Source: Candidatus Saccharimonadota bacterium (GTDB lineage Bacteria > Patescibacteriota > Saccharimonadia > Saccharimonadales > OFTM59). Taken from it: 38,689 bases of DNA. The translations under genes and the position numbers were made by a program. This document shows, one piece after another, positions 1 through 8,431 of the stretch. The stretch covers positions 1 to 38,689 of the forward strand of contig JAJDCL010000018.1 in NCBI GenBank assembly GCA_029260875.1. The letters are read 5' to 3'. The notes beneath the pieces were generated by a model. That model did not search any database and was not told the origin of the DNA. It was given only the letters and a program-made list of their open reading frames with translations. How positions within the stretch are numbered: the first letter of the stretch is position 1; each line of letters starts with the position of its first letter.

Positions 1-131
1 ACCTAGACTTTAAGATCCCAAACACACAAATACAGACTAAACTTAACAACTACCTGAAGTTCTACAACACTAAGCGTGTACACTTGAGCTTGCAGTACAG
101 GACACCAAGCCAAATGTTGCAAAGCTCCTGA
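1..131 (+). pseudogene. 3' end of an IS481/IS3-type transposase gene, cut by the contig edge
   Basis: Reading from position 3 gives 42 residues ending in TGA at 129-131. The end reads YLKFYNTKRVHLSLQYRTP followed by SQMLQSS, the C-terminal signature of DDE (rve) transposases of the IS481/IS3 group (YN-x-x-R-x-H-x-x-L-x-x-x-TP). The same sequence occurs inverted at the other end of the window. The catalytic D, D and E lie outside, so only the tail is visible. Identification rests on this signature; the exact IS family is not certain. Confidence 0.75.
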
Positions 132-141
132 GTTTTATACG
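2..141. repeat. 140-bp terminal inverted repeat, left copy (end of an insertion sequence)
   Basis: Positions 2-141 are a perfect inverted copy of 38550-38689. The copies diverge exactly after position 141, ten bases past the transposase stop codon, which likely marks the end of the insertion sequence. A shared length of 140 is what a de Bruijn assembler with k=141 would leave at a repeat branch, so the symmetry is probably an assembly boundary in a multicopy IS and not a replicon end. Confidence 0.85.
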
Positions 142-219
142 TAGTGCCGTACGGGTGGTGTAAGCTACTTGTGTCAAGTGACCCACATTAATCCGCACAT
201 GCTAGTACTCATCTGTGGT

Positions 220-1017
220 TTAATGTTCTTTTTGCGCGATAGAAGTTGTTAAGGCTTCAAAGGCTTTTAATGGATTTTGGATCCACCAGACGCTTGCTTG
301 CGCGGCGATTTGGACCCGCCATATCTCTTTGTTTTCACTTAGCTGGGTTGTGCTGACTTGCCCGTCAGAAGCCACTATAATTTGGTCCAGGTGTTTGACG
401 ATAATATTAGCTGTGTAAACGGAAGTAAACTCATGTAGCGTTTCCACCAGCTTTACAAGTGACATTTCAAAAGTCACAGGCTTCTCAAAGCCAGAATTTT
501 GTATCAGCTTCTGAAGTTGAGCCAAACTGATTATAAGCGTTGTATGTTGTCTTCTGAGTAGTTGCTTTGGCGTATCTTTAAAGTAATCAGCTGCGTCTTT
601 AGTAAGCAATAGTTGCCCGTTGTACTTGCCGATGAATGATTCCATTACGATAGCTGTTTCGGAGTTACGCCCTAGGTCGCCTGCCAACAAAACCGCATCA
701 GCCCATTCGGCGTGCTCCAAAAATTCTGCTAGTGCCACTTGCCTAAAACTGCCACTTGGTGTGCTGGGTGCAAAAAAAGCTGTTGCAAAAAAACCGCCTA
801 CAATTTTTTGTATGGCATCTGGTAGCACAACTCGTGCCGTCCCGACGCCCGCCAATTCAGCTGCTTGATATGCCTCAGCCGGCGCCGAAAAGCCGTGTGC
901 GTTACCGCCAATTATTACCAGCTTACCAGCATAACGTTTGTTCTCTGGTCGGCTCCACAACAGCTCTGGGAATAACGGTTTATCTGGCGATTGTTTATGC
1001 CAGTATGTACGTTCCAT
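220..1017 (-). CDS. YjeF C-terminal-like (NAD(P)H-hydrate dehydratase family) protein
   Basis: 265 residues. Residues about 30-65 (GKLVIIGGNAHGFSAPAEAY, then AAELAGVGTARVVLP) match the start of the YjeF C-terminal/ribokinase-like fold, which in that family binds ATP or ADP to repair hydrated NAD(P)H. LLAGDLGRNSET around 110-121 occupies the place of the family's GPGLG-E segment. The canonical late G-T/S-GD motif is not evident, so activity may be lost or altered. No YjeF N-terminal epimerase domain is present. It is the last gene of a minus-strand operon, overlapping the HAD gene by 23 bp, which fits a metabolite-repair theme. The fold is fairly supported; the reaction is inference. Confidence 0.6.
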   Translation of the reverse strand: MERTYWHKQSPDKPLFPELLWSRPENKRYAGKLVIIGGNAHGFSAPAEAYQAAELAGVGTARVVLPDAIQKIVGGFFATAFFAPSTPSGSFRQVALAEFLEHAEWADAVLLAGDLGRNSETAIVMESFIGKYNGQLLLTKDAADYFKDTPKQLLRRQHTTLIISLAQLQKLIQNSGFEKPVTFEMSLVKLVETLHEFTSVYTANIIVKHLDQIIVASDGQVSTTQLSENKEIWRVQIAAQASVWWIQNPLKAFEALTTSIAQKEH

Positions 1018-1711
1018 CTTTTGGCTCCAATTCGTAAATGACGTTTTTGCGTTCTATTACAATTTTCCAGCCCATATCCCTGGCATGGTCAAACAAGCTT
1101 TTGTTGGGGTTAAAAGCAATTGGGCTCTCAACGTATTGCAGCATTTCAATATCGCCGTGCGTGTCGCCGACTGCAACACTGCCCCGCAAAGTGCAGCCAT
1201 GCTTATCAACTAATTTTTTGACATGTGCCGTCTTGTTTTCATATGTCGCCCCTGTTTTGCCCGTGAAATACAATCCGTCATGCTCGTACTCGTTGCCAAT
1301 CCAATCATCAAAGCCGTATTGTTTGCAAAAGCGTTCAACAATGCTATGCTCCGATCCCGAAACTGCAAAAATCATATATTGCTTTTCTTTTAAAGCTTTA
1401 ATGAGATTAATGTTGTAACGGTAGATTTTATGTGCAAATTTATCCATAACCTCGTCTATTACTGCCTGATAGGCGCTGAACTTAATCGTTGGTAGCGCTC
1501 GGCCAAAAATCTTTATACATAGCGTCGCGTACTCTTCAAAACTTTGGTCGCTACTCCTGCCTAGCCAGGCTTGGAGTGCTTCGTCAATCGCTTTTGAGTC
1601 GGAATCAGGCAGCATGCCCCGACGCTTCATAGCGTGCACTGTTGCTAAATAAAGGCTTGTGCGCGCCACCGTGCCATCAATGTCAAACACCGCAAACGGT
1701 TTTTGATTCAT
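995..1711 (-). CDS. HAD-IB family phosphatase (SerB-like)
   Basis: 238 residues with all HAD motifs: DIDGT (nucleophile Asp10 and acid/base Asp12), the motif II serine in AVSGS, a lysine in the NKTAHVKK stretch, and GDTHGDIEML (motif IV). The SerB-like order and the cap between motifs I and II point to subfamily IB, phosphomonoesterases acting on small molecules such as phosphoserine. The substrate cannot be read from sequence. It overlaps the upstream MazG-like gene by 4 bp (ATGA) and the downstream YjeF-like gene by 23 bp, so the three are translationally coupled. Confidence 0.8.
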   Translation of the reverse strand: MNQKPFAVFDIDGTVARTSLYLATVHAMKRRGMLPDSDSKAIDEALQAWLGRSSDQSFEEYATLCIKIFGRALPTIKFSAYQAVIDEVMDKFAHKIYRYNINLIKALKEKQYMIFAVSGSEHSIVERFCKQYGFDDWIGNEYEHDGLYFTGKTGATYENKTAHVKKLVDKHGCTLRGSVAVGDTHGDIEMLQYVESPIAFNPNKSLFDHARDMGWKIVIERKNVIYELEPKDGTYILA

Positions 1712-2082
1712 TTTTTGTTTTCCCTGTATGCTTTTTTGATTTTTTTATAGTCTTCATAGCCGACCCTATCCTTATTGAACAGTTCCACAGGATACTTTTT
1801 ATTTTGTTTTTTTATCTTTTTTGCCACGACTTCACTAATATCAATATCTTTAACCATCGCAAAAGTTAAGCAGTACATTATTATATCGGCAAGCTCTTCT
1901 GCTACGGCTTCGCTATCTTGGCCCTGATCGTCATCCCATTGATAGTGTTCTAGTAGTTCTGCGGCCTCTATGCAGATAGAAGCTGCTATGTTTTTTTGAC
2001 GGGGTCGGTGCCAGCCCCTCTCCTTTAAGTGCTTAAAAAGCATAGCCTTTGACTCGGCAATAGAGGTAGAATTATCGGCCAT
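1708..2082 (-). CDS. MazG-like / dCTP pyrophosphatase-type nucleotide pyrophosphohydrolase
   Basis: 124 residues. The all-alpha NTP-PPase metal site is visible as EAAELLE (Glu39, Glu42, Glu45) and EELAD (Glu62, Glu63, Asp66). Length and motif spacing match the DCTPP1/RS21-C6 branch, which removes pyrophosphate from non-canonical or excess (d)NTPs. A strong Shine-Dalgarno GGAGG lies just before the ATG on the minus strand. It is the first gene of the operon MazG-like, HAD phosphatase, YjeF-like, joined by ATGA overlap. The product fits cytoplasmic nucleotide-pool sanitation. Confidence 0.85.
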   Translation of the reverse strand: MADNSTSIAESKAMLFKHLKERGWHRPRQKNIAASICIEAAELLEHYQWDDDQGQDSEAVAEELADIIMYCLTFAMVKDIDISEVVAKKIKKQNKKYPVELFNKDRVGYEDYKKIKKAYRENKK

Positions 2083-2136
2083 TATTTTTTATCCTCCATA
2101 GATCTATTGCAATTTTACACCCTAGGGCTCATTTGC

Positions 2137-2928
2137 CTATATCTCAATACTTATCGGGCAGTGGTCGGAACCCATGATGTCGGCGTGGATGTCAGCAGAT
2201 TTGATTTTGCTTTTCAGTGAGTCTGAGACCAGGAAATAGTCAATGCGCCAGCCGACGTTGCGGGCTCGAGCGTTAGCCCAGTGCGTCCACCAGGTGTAGT
2301 GACCGTTGCCTTTAGTGAACATTCGGAACGTATCAATAAAACCACTGTCAATAAAGTTTTGGAATCCTGCGCGCTCCTCGCTAGTAAAACCTTTTTTGCC
2401 TACGTTTTCTTTAGGCCGCGCTAGGTCATCCTCACTATGCGCAACATTCAAATCACCGCAGAAAACCACCGGCTTTTCCCCCTCTAGCTTTTTTACGTAT
2501 GCCAGAAAGGCTGGGTCCCATTGCTTGTGTCGCAAGCCGACGCGCGACAAATCATCCTTAGCATTCGGTGTATATACCGTAACAACATAAAAATCTTCAT
2601 ATTCCGCAGCTATTACCCTCCCCTCTTTATTTGGGTCACCGTAGTTGTCGGCGTTGAGTTTGTATTTTTTAATAATGTCATCTGGCATGCCATTGATGAC
2701 GGCAATCGGCTTAACTCTAGTAAATATTGCCGTACCGGAATAGCCCTTTTTATCAGCCGAGTTCCAATATTCTTCATAGCCTGGCATATCAATTACAGCC
2801 TGGCCCTGCTCGGCCTTAGTCTCCTGCAAGCACAATATATCTGGCTGCTGTTTTTTGACGAACTCCTGAAAAGTACCCTTTTTGACAACTGCCCGTATGC
2901 CATTCACGTTCCACGAATAAATCTTCAT
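2137..2928 (-). CDS. xth: Exodeoxyribonuclease III / AP endonuclease
   Basis: 263 residues, the normal ExoIII length. Diagnostic motifs run in order: SWNVNGIR at the N terminus (metal and phosphate ligands), LQETKAE (catalytic Glu), GDLNVAHSEDDLARP (Asp and Asn of the active site), RIDYFLVS and SDHCPI (Asp255-His256 pair). The enzyme cleaves at abasic sites and degrades 3' ends in base excision repair. It starts with ATG at 2928 and stands alone, with the coiled-coil gene ending 5 bp upstream on the same strand. Confidence 0.95.
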   Translation of the reverse strand: MKIYSWNVNGIRAVVKKGTFQEFVKKQQPDILCLQETKAEQGQAVIDMPGYEEYWNSADKKGYSGTAIFTRVKPIAVINGMPDDIIKKYKLNADNYGDPNKEGRVIAAEYEDFYVVTVYTPNAKDDLSRVGLRHKQWDPAFLAYVKKLEGEKPVVFCGDLNVAHSEDDLARPKENVGKKGFTSEERAGFQNFIDSGFIDTFRMFTKGNGHYTWWTHWANARARNVGWRIDYFLVSDSLKSKIKSADIHADIMGSDHCPISIEI

Positions 2929-2933
2929 CTACT

Positions 2934-3173
2934 TTAGTAATCGAGCTTAATACCTGATTTTTGTGCCAGGGTCTGAACCCACTGTTCTAGACGATCAACT
3001 TTTCGGCCAAGCATGAGAAACTCTTGGTTTAAATCCAAAACCTGTTTGGCATATGCGTCAACAGATCCTTGTAAGCGGTCAAAACGCGTGTTTAATCCGC
3101 CAAAATGCGTTTCCATATCTGAAAAACGCTTTTCCATATGCTTAAATAGTTTAGAAAACTGATCGCCACTCAT
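2934..3173 (-). CDS. Small coiled-coil hypothetical protein
   Basis: 79 residues from the ATG at 3173. The reading frame is open further upstream, but that extension would overlap the start and promoter of pyrH on the other strand and has unlikely composition, so the internal ATG is preferred. The protein is one amphipathic helix with heptad-like spacing (FSKLFKHMEKRFSDMETHF ... VDRLEQWVQTLAQKSG), predicted to form a coiled coil. No catalytic motif. It sits 5 bp upstream of xth in the same direction, so the two may be co-transcribed. Function unknown. Confidence 0.6.
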   Translation of the reverse strand: MSGDQFSKLFKHMEKRFSDMETHFGGLNTRFDRLQGSVDAYAKQVLDLNQEFLMLGRKVDRLEQWVQTLAQKSGIKLDY

Positions 3174-3220
3174 AAGTCCAGTGTAGCATGAGACGATAGC
3201 GATCTGATAGACTTGGAACG

Positions 3221-3925
3221 ATGTATAAGCGTGTGCTTTTAAAAATATCGGGCGAACAGCTAGCTGGTAACTACGATGCTGGCATTGACCCGCAAGTTGC
3301 CACATATCTTGCAGAAGAAGTTAAAAAAGCCTGTGAAAGCGGGTGTCAGATTGTAATGGTCGTAGGTGGGGGTAACTTAGTGCGAGGTGCCGAGATAGCA
3401 AAGCACGGGATCAAGCGTGCTACTGGCGACCACATGGGCATGCTTAGTGGCCTGATAAACTCTATGGCACTGACCGACATATTTGAGGCGCAACGAATTT
3501 CTACACGCTGCCTTAGCAATGTCTTTGCTCAGCAAGTTGCAGAATCTTACTCTTTCCGGCTAGCGGAAAAACACCTAGAAAAAGGACGGGTTGTCATAGT
3601 TGCTGGCGGGATTGGAAGGCCCTACTTTACTCACGACACTGCAGCTGTAAACATAGCTCTGGAGCTGGGTTGTGACGTAGTCCTGAAGGCAACAAAAGTT
3701 GATGGCGTATACGATAAAGACCCGGCCAAAAACGACGATGCCAAAAGGTTTGATAAGCTAGACTACCAACACGCTATAGAGAATGCGGCAATAAAGGTTA
3801 TGGACAAAGCTGCTTTAGGACTAGCCATGGAGCAAAATATTCCTGTAGTAGTATTTGACGCAATGAAGACCGGTAATTTGCAGGGGGTTGTTGAGGGTAA
3901 GCCTGTGGGGACAAAAGTCAGCTAA
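3221..3925 (+). CDS. pyrH: UMP kinase
   Basis: 234 residues, full length. The amino-acid kinase fold is clear: LLKISGE at the N terminus, VVGGGNLVRG, the ATGDHMGML stretch typical of bacterial UMP kinases, VIVAGG, and VVLKATKVDGVYDKDP, which is the nucleotide-binding segment. It phosphorylates UMP to UDP with ATP, an essential pyrimidine step. The start codon lies 7 nt after a -10 like box (TAGACT, 3208-3213) with no Shine-Dalgarno, so the mRNA is probably leaderless. It converges with tRNA-Ser downstream. Confidence 0.95.
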   Translation: MYKRVLLKISGEQLAGNYDAGIDPQVATYLAEEVKKACESGCQIVMVVGGGNLVRGAEIAKHGIKRATGDHMGMLSGLINSMALTDIFEAQRISTRCLSNVFAQQVAESYSFRLAEKHLEKGRVVIVAGGIGRPYFTHDTAAVNIALELGCDVVLKATKVDGVYDKDPAKNDDAKRFDKLDYQHAIENAAIKVMDKAALGLAMEQNIPVVVFDAMKTGNLQGVVEGKPVGTKVS

Positions 3926-3936
3926 AAATAAAAATC

Positions 3937-4027
3937 TGGCGGAGAGGGGGGGATTCGAACCCCCGATGGAATTGCTTCCATACCCGCTTTCCAAGCGAGC
4001 GCACTAGGCCAACTATGCGACCTCTCC
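3937..4027 (-). tRNA. tRNA-Ser (anticodon GGA)
   Basis: On the minus strand the cloverleaf is complete: acceptor GGAGAGG paired with CCTCTCC, a D arm, an anticodon stem around loop TTGGAAA (anticodon GGA), a long class II variable arm (stem TGGAA/TTCCA), a T stem GGGGG/CCCCC around TTCGAAT, discriminator G and an encoded CCA. It reads UCC and UCU serine codons. Its first 15 bases are also the last codons and stop of the upstream TyrA-like gene, so it is probably cut out of that transcript. Confidence 0.97.
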
Positions 4028-4771
4028 ATGTTTGGTCTTCTTGCCAGAATCAAGCTGCTCATCAAGCATAGCAAATGCTGCACGCAACTCTCCAGTGACC
4101 TGCTCGGCATACGGGTTGGTGCGCATGATTGAATAAAACAAATCCCACGAGTCACTGCCTTGGATAGCCCGCATTTCCATTAAGCTCTCGTATGCTGGGG
4201 TCGTCAGCTCAGTGTCGTGCGCATGTACAGCTTGCAACGCTCGTCCGACGTACTGAGTCAGGCTTAGTACATACGCCATAGCTTTGTCGTGTTCTTCGGG
4301 CGACTTTTCAATCACTACTAGCTTTTTATATTTTAATAGCGACCGAAACATCATAAGGGACTCGGGGCGACAACGCACCGGACACAGCACAATCCTATGG
4401 CCCTCAATGCCCTTCGCTGCACTTCCCGGCCCGAATATCGGGTGCGTGCCAATAATTTCGCAGCTACTAGGCAAATAACGTTTCATGTCGGCAATAGGCT
4501 GCAATTTGACGGACGCAACGTCTACTACTAGCGCATCAGGGTTTACAAGGGTCCTGTTTGTTTTTAAAAACTCGCCAATGTACTGCGCCGGTATGCTTAG
4601 CACGATCAAATTTTGGCTAAGTGCTGCTTCTAAAGATACGAATTTGAACTTGAGGCCATTCTTATTTTTTGTTGCGCCCCTTGAATAAACCACAATATTA
4701 ACGCAGTCTTGTAGGTGTTGGATCATTAATTTGCTGAATGCGCCGTAACCGATAATACTGATTGTTCTCAC
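4013..4771 (-). CDS. Prephenate/arogenate dehydrogenase-like protein (TyrA family)
   Basis: 252 residues from GTG at 4771; a TTG at 4792 is in frame but overlaps a likely -10 box (TATACT), so the GTG is preferred and puts the Rossmann loop IIGYGAFS near residue 7, as usual. VVDVASVK and GTHPIFGPG are the TyrA signatures for cofactor and prephenate contact, followed by a mostly helical C-terminal dimerisation domain. The family oxidatively decarboxylates prephenate or arogenate to tyrosine precursors. No other aromatic pathway genes are nearby, so the substrate may differ or be scavenged. The TAG stop lies within the tRNA-Ser gene. The promoter region is shared with the divergent ABC gene. Confidence 0.8.
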   Translation of the reverse strand: MRTISIIGYGAFSKLMIQHLQDCVNIVVYSRGATKNKNGLKFKFVSLEAALSQNLIVLSIPAQYIGEFLKTNRTLVNPDALVVDVASVKLQPIADMKRYLPSSCEIIGTHPIFGPGSAAKGIEGHRIVLCPVRCRPESLMMFRSLLKYKKLVVIEKSPEEHDKAMAYVLSLTQYVGRALQAVHAHDTELTTPAYESLMEMRAIQGSDSWDLFYSIMRTNPYAEQVTGELRAAFAMLDEQLDSGKKTKHGEVA

Positions 4772-4848
4772 GAGAATCTTAGTATACGGCAAAATTACTA
4801 CACTTACACCTTGAAGTATTTCATAAGACAGAGGTACACTAAGGTACT

Positions 4849-5721
4849 ATGTCACTTATTGATCTTTCAGAAGTCAGCAAATTATATGGGTTTGGTGATG
4901 CTACGACGATCGCCTTAGATGAGGTTAGTCTAACGATTAACAAAGGCGAGTTTGTCGCAGTGATGGGGCCTAGTGGTTCCGGAAAATCCACACTCATGCA
5001 CATGATTGGCCTTCTAGACCGACCTACTCACGGGACCTATACGTTTAACGGCAGGCTTATTAGTCACATGAGCGTGGCCCGCCGTGCTCGGTTGCGTCGC
5101 GATACGCTAGGTTTTGTTTTTCAGTCGTCAAATCTTATCCCCCGTCTTAACGTTCTGGAAAACGTTGCACTCCCCCTTGCATATAAAGGCATGACTCAAA
5201 CTCGGCGGCTAAAACAGGCCAGCGCTGTTCTTGAACAAATTGGGCTGGCTGACAGAGAATACTTCATGCCAAAGCAGCTTAGTGGCGGGCAAACACAGCG
5301 AGTCGCGATTGCCAGGGCTCTTGTTAATAACCCAGACGTTATAATTGCTGACGAACCAACAGGCAATCTTGATAGCGCCTCTAGCTTGCTGGTAATGGAG
5401 CTTCTAAGCGATCTACACAAAATGGGCCATACAATCTTGCTGGTGACCCATAACCCCGAGTTGACGCGCTATAGCAGCCGTGTAGTGTTTATGCGTGACG
5501 GGCTTATAATCGCAGACGAGCAGACACAGGTTGGTCGCATACCCGCTCTAGCTCGCAAATTATATTTTATGCAGCGTAAAACTGTAGACGATGATTTGGC
5601 CGGGGTGTCAGCCCTCATGAAAGCGCTGTCTAGCGACGCAGCTCAAAATAAATCAAAAAAGGTTAAAAAAATAAAAACTAAATCATTCAAGCGTCCGCGC
5701 AAGAAACGAGTGGCCAAATAA
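4849..5721 (+). CDS. ABC transporter ATP-binding protein (MacB/LolD type)
   Basis: 290 residues. Walker A GPSGSGKST (40-48), a Q loop in FVFQSSN, ABC signature LSGGQTQRVAIARAL, Walker B and D loop VIIADEPTGNLDS, and the H-loop VTHNPE are all present. The closest class is the lipoprotein/antimicrobial peptide group of mechanotransmitting ABC proteins. The last 55 residues form a tail unusual for the family and end in a lysine/arginine-rich stretch, possibly binding nucleic acid or acidic membrane surface. The start lies 8 nt after TACACT (4835-4840) with no Shine-Dalgarno. The stop codon shares one base with the permease start. Confidence 0.9.
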   Translation: MSLIDLSEVSKLYGFGDATTIALDEVSLTINKGEFVAVMGPSGSGKSTLMHMIGLLDRPTHGTYTFNGRLISHMSVARRARLRRDTLGFVFQSSNLIPRLNVLENVALPLAYKGMTQTRRLKQASAVLEQIGLADREYFMPKQLSGGQTQRVAIARALVNNPDVIIADEPTGNLDSASSLLVMELLSDLHKMGHTILLVTHNPELTRYSSRVVFMRDGLIIADEQTQVGRIPALARKLYFMQRKTVDDDLAGVSALMKALSSDAAQNKSKKVKKIKTKSFKRPRKKRVAK

Positions 5722-6956
5722 TGTTCTCTGGTACGTACTTAAAACTAGCCCGTGCAGCTATCCGAAGCAATAAGTGGCGAAGCCTGTTGACTATGTTTGG
5801 CGTCGTGATCGGCGTCGCCTCAGTGGTAACCATCGTGAGTATAGGCGAAGGCGTGAAGCACCAAGTATCTGAGCAAATCAAGCAGCGTGGCGATGATCTT
5901 ATAACTATTTTGCCTGGCGGGCGTATTAAGCGTGACCACAACGGTCAGATAACCAACTTTAACCCACTGGACGTTCAAGGTGGTGTCAGTTTTTCAGAAG
6001 CAGACTACAAAGCAGTTCTGCAAATACCGAGTGTTAAGCCTGTTGTGCCTTTTGGGCGAGTCGTGGGACTGGCGAAAACCGCAAGTAACGAGTACGAGGG
6101 AGCAGAAATCATTGCAGCTACTGAGGGCGTTCCGTTAGTGCTTAACCAGAAGCTGGCTTACGGGAGCTTTTTCGCCGACAACGAACTCAAGGCGAATAGC
6201 GCGGTGATTGGTCAGCGGGTAGCAGAGCGTTTATTTGGTGAGAACGTGCCTCTCGGAAAATCTTTAATAATTCGGGACCGTGAATTTATAGTGCGAGGCA
6301 TCTTTGACAAGTTCAGTAACGGCAGCGCTTTCGTGGCAAGCGCAGATTACGACAATGCGATTTTTATACCATATAAGGCCGGCCAGGAAACAATGGGCGG
6401 GACAATTCAGATTTATCAGATACTAACGCGTCCCACAGACGCACAACACATGGATGATACGGTCGCAGCCCTAGCCCAAGCTCTTAAAACTGCACGAGCG
6501 GGTCAAGAGGACTTCACGGTACTTAAACAAGATGAAAACCTAGCACTCGCCAATAATTTTCTGAACGTTCTTACAAGCATGATATCTGCTGTGGCCGCTA
6601 TATCCCTTGTGGTAGGTGGCATAGGGATTATGAACATAATGCTAGTGTCGGTTACTGAGCGTACTAAGGAGATCGGCATAAGAAAGGCGGTTGGGGCCAC
6701 CAATCGCCAAATTTTGTATCAGTTCCTCACGGAAGCTACTGTTATTAGTTTGCTGGGGGGTATCCTGGGCGTTATCATTGCTTTGCTCGCTAACTTCTTG
6801 CTACGGATTTTTACAGACCTTCGGCCAGTTGTTACTTGGCCTATAGTCATAGTTGCCTGTGGTATAGCACTGATAGTTGGGCTGTTCTTTGGAGTTGCCC
6901 CAGCATTGAAAGCGGCACGCAAAGACCCGATTGACGCTCTCCGCTATGAACAGTAA
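5721..6956 (+). CDS. ABC transporter permease (MacB-PCD and FtsX domains)
   Basis: 411 residues. One membrane helix near residues 20-45 is followed by a large extracellular MacB periplasmic-core domain (about 50-270) and three C-terminal helices of the FtsX domain, with the typical IGIMNIMLVSVTERTKEIGI and RKAVGAT segments. These permeases act with the preceding ATPase to move force across the membrane and extrude or release peptides, lipoproteins or other substrates. No MacA-like adaptor gene adjoins it. The start overlaps the ATPase stop (TAATG), implying strict coupling. Confidence 0.92.
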   Translation: MFSGTYLKLARAAIRSNKWRSLLTMFGVVIGVASVVTIVSIGEGVKHQVSEQIKQRGDDLITILPGGRIKRDHNGQITNFNPLDVQGGVSFSEADYKAVLQIPSVKPVVPFGRVVGLAKTASNEYEGAEIIAATEGVPLVLNQKLAYGSFFADNELKANSAVIGQRVAERLFGENVPLGKSLIIRDREFIVRGIFDKFSNGSAFVASADYDNAIFIPYKAGQETMGGTIQIYQILTRPTDAQHMDDTVAALAQALKTARAGQEDFTVLKQDENLALANNFLNVLTSMISAVAAISLVVGGIGIMNIMLVSVTERTKEIGIRKAVGATNRQILYQFLTEATVISLLGGILGVIIALLANFLLRIFTDLRPVVTWPIVIVACGIALIVGLFFGVAPALKAARKDPIDALRYEQ

Positions 6957-7162
6957 GCATGCCTCATATTTATATGACGACGAAACGGTGGCTCGGGTTC
7001 GTCCAAAAAATTCGTAAATTCATCAGGCAGTTCGTCATTAGCGTCTGTTTCACCATCCAAGCTATATGCTCTAGGGTAAATGTTTTGACCCCAGCTGGCG
7101 TGTTGCCTGTGTTTGTCTGGCTTAGGCTTGTCGGTACCATTCCAAATTGTTGTCAACTTCAT
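6944..7162 (-). CDS. Small hydrophilic hypothetical protein
   Basis: 72 residues from ATG at 7162, chosen because a G-rich Shine-Dalgarno stretch (GGGGGG) lies 5 bases before it; an upstream ATG at 7228 would overlap the GlsB-like gene. The sequence is acidic and proline-rich towards the end (DELPDEFTNFLDEPEPPF) with no membrane helix. It follows the GlsB-like gene by 28 bp on the same strand and overlaps the last 13 bp of the convergent permease gene. No family recognised. Confidence 0.5.
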   Translation of the reverse strand: MKLTTIWNGTDKPKPDKHRQHASWGQNIYPRAYSLDGETDANDELPDEFTNFLDEPEPPFRRHINMRHAYCS

Positions 7163-7190
7163 AATCCCCCCAATAATCCCCCTCCCCTTA

Positions 7191-7454
7191 TTAAAGCTCG
7201 GATTTTCGTCCACGAAAGAGCTGTACAAAAAAGATTAATATGACCGCGCCTAGTGTTGCCACCAAGATACTAGTAAGGTTAAACCCGGTAACTTCCGGCC
7301 CTCCGAGCATACTGGAAAGCCCGCCACCAATGAACGCACCAACAACACCTACAATTATATTCATCACTGCACCCTGTTCGGCGTCAGTCTTCATTATGAG
7401 TGATGCGATCCAGCCCACTAATGCTCCAAAAATCACCCAAAGTAAAACACCCAT
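7191..7454 (-). CDS. GlsB/YeaQ/YmgE-family stress-response membrane protein
   Basis: 87 residues from ATG at 7454, preceded by the Shine-Dalgarno AAAGGA. Three membrane helices and the glycine-rich pattern LWVIFGALVGWIASLIM, NIIVGVVGAFIGGGL and ILVATLGAVILIFFVQLF are typical of the transglycosylase-associated (GlsB/YeaQ) family of small membrane proteins, linked with stress and envelope integrity in other bacteria. The biochemical role is not established. It is probably first in a two-gene operon with the 72-residue protein. Confidence 0.85.
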   Translation of the reverse strand: MGVLLWVIFGALVGWIASLIMKTDAEQGAVMNIIVGVVGAFIGGGLSSMLGGPEVTGFNLTSILVATLGAVILIFFVQLFRGRKSEL

Positions 7455-7598
7455 AACATTACCATCCTTTCCATTAATGCCGATTGGCACTTTGTATACT
7501 ACGTGCAGCAAGATTTGGCTGCTATAAGATTTTTAACAGTCCGTCTTGATGTGTTGTCTGCCACCGAAGCTGTGGTTATTTTGTGATACACTTTATTC

Positions 7599-8327
7599 AT
7601 GAATAAAAGCATAAAAATTACTGTCGACCTAAAAGCTATCACGATCGTGCTTACTGTAGTGATTATCGCCATGCTTGGGGCATGGCAGCCTTGGCGCGTA
7701 TCTGGCGAAACACGTAAAATCACAGTCGCCGGGCATGCTCGTATCAAGGCCCAGCCTGACTACTACCAATTTACGCCAATGTATCAAAAGGATAATGCAA
7801 ATAGAGACAAAGCAATCGCAGAATTAAATGCACACATAGCACAAATCGTGGAGGAGCTAAAACGGCTCGGCATAGAAGAGAGATACATCGAGCTACAAAC
7901 CAGCGCCTATGACCAGCCATATGTTGAGCCGCTTAAAAGAGGCGAGAATGCCGTTACAAGCCACTTAACGGTCAAAGCAATTAACAAGGAGCTCGCAGAG
8001 AAGGTTCAGGATTATTTGCTAACAACCAGCCCGCAGGGCAGCATTACGCCGTATCCAACATTCTCAAATGAAAAACGCGAGCAACTCGAGAATGAGGCCC
8101 GAGATAAAGCCATTGCAGATGCAAAGGAGCGAGCAGAAAGAACTGCTAGGCAATTGAGTGGTAGGCTCGGGAAGGTGCTGGAGGTTAAAGATACGGTTAG
8201 TGGTGACATAGTGCCTTTTAGCCGAGAGGCAGTGTCGTTAGACGGTGCAACTTCTTCTACCCCACCCATACTGTCTGGTGAGCAAGAAATCAGCTTTAGT
8301 GTAGAGGCGGTTTTTGAGGTCAAATAA
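7599..8327 (+). CDS. SIMPL (DUF541) domain protein, membrane anchored
   Basis: 242 residues. An N-terminal membrane anchor (about 12-32) is followed by a SIMPL domain beginning ITVAGHARIKAQPDYYQF and ending with GEQEISFSVEAVFEV, the usual borders of DUF541. Such proteins sit on the outer face of the membrane and form oligomeric assemblies in other bacteria; molecular function is unclear. The ATG is 6 nt after TACACT (7587-7592) without a Shine-Dalgarno, so a leaderless mRNA is likely. A 22-bp inverted repeat overlaps the stop codon. Confidence 0.85.
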   Translation: MNKSIKITVDLKAITIVLTVVIIAMLGAWQPWRVSGETRKITVAGHARIKAQPDYYQFTPMYQKDNANRDKAIAELNAHIAQIVEELKRLGIEERYIELQTSAYDQPYVEPLKRGENAVTSHLTVKAINKELAEKVQDYLLTTSPQGSITPYPTFSNEKREQLENEARDKAIADAKERAERTARQLSGRLGKVLEVKDTVSGDIVPFSREAVSLDGATSSTPPILSGEQEISFSVEAVFEVK

Positions 8328-8352
8328 GTAAATATGTTTATCATATTTACTT
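8326..8352 (+). terminator. Hairpin at the end of the SIMPL gene
   Basis: AAGTAAATATG and CATATTTACTT form a perfect 11-bp stem with a 5-nt loop, starting in the TAA stop. No U tract follows, so this may protect the 3' end and need not be an intrinsic terminator. Confidence 0.45.
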
Positions 8353-8431
8353 AAGACTATAAGACGCAAAGCCTGGTCTTGCCATGCAAAAACTAGTTGC
8401 GTAAGTAGCAAATCTTACGCGCTGCCTGATT

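Noticed and set aside
1-141. Terminal inverted repeats as telomeres of a linear plasmid or virus
   Set aside because: The repeat encodes a transposase C terminus and its stop codon, and the flanked genes are chromosomal housekeeping genes.
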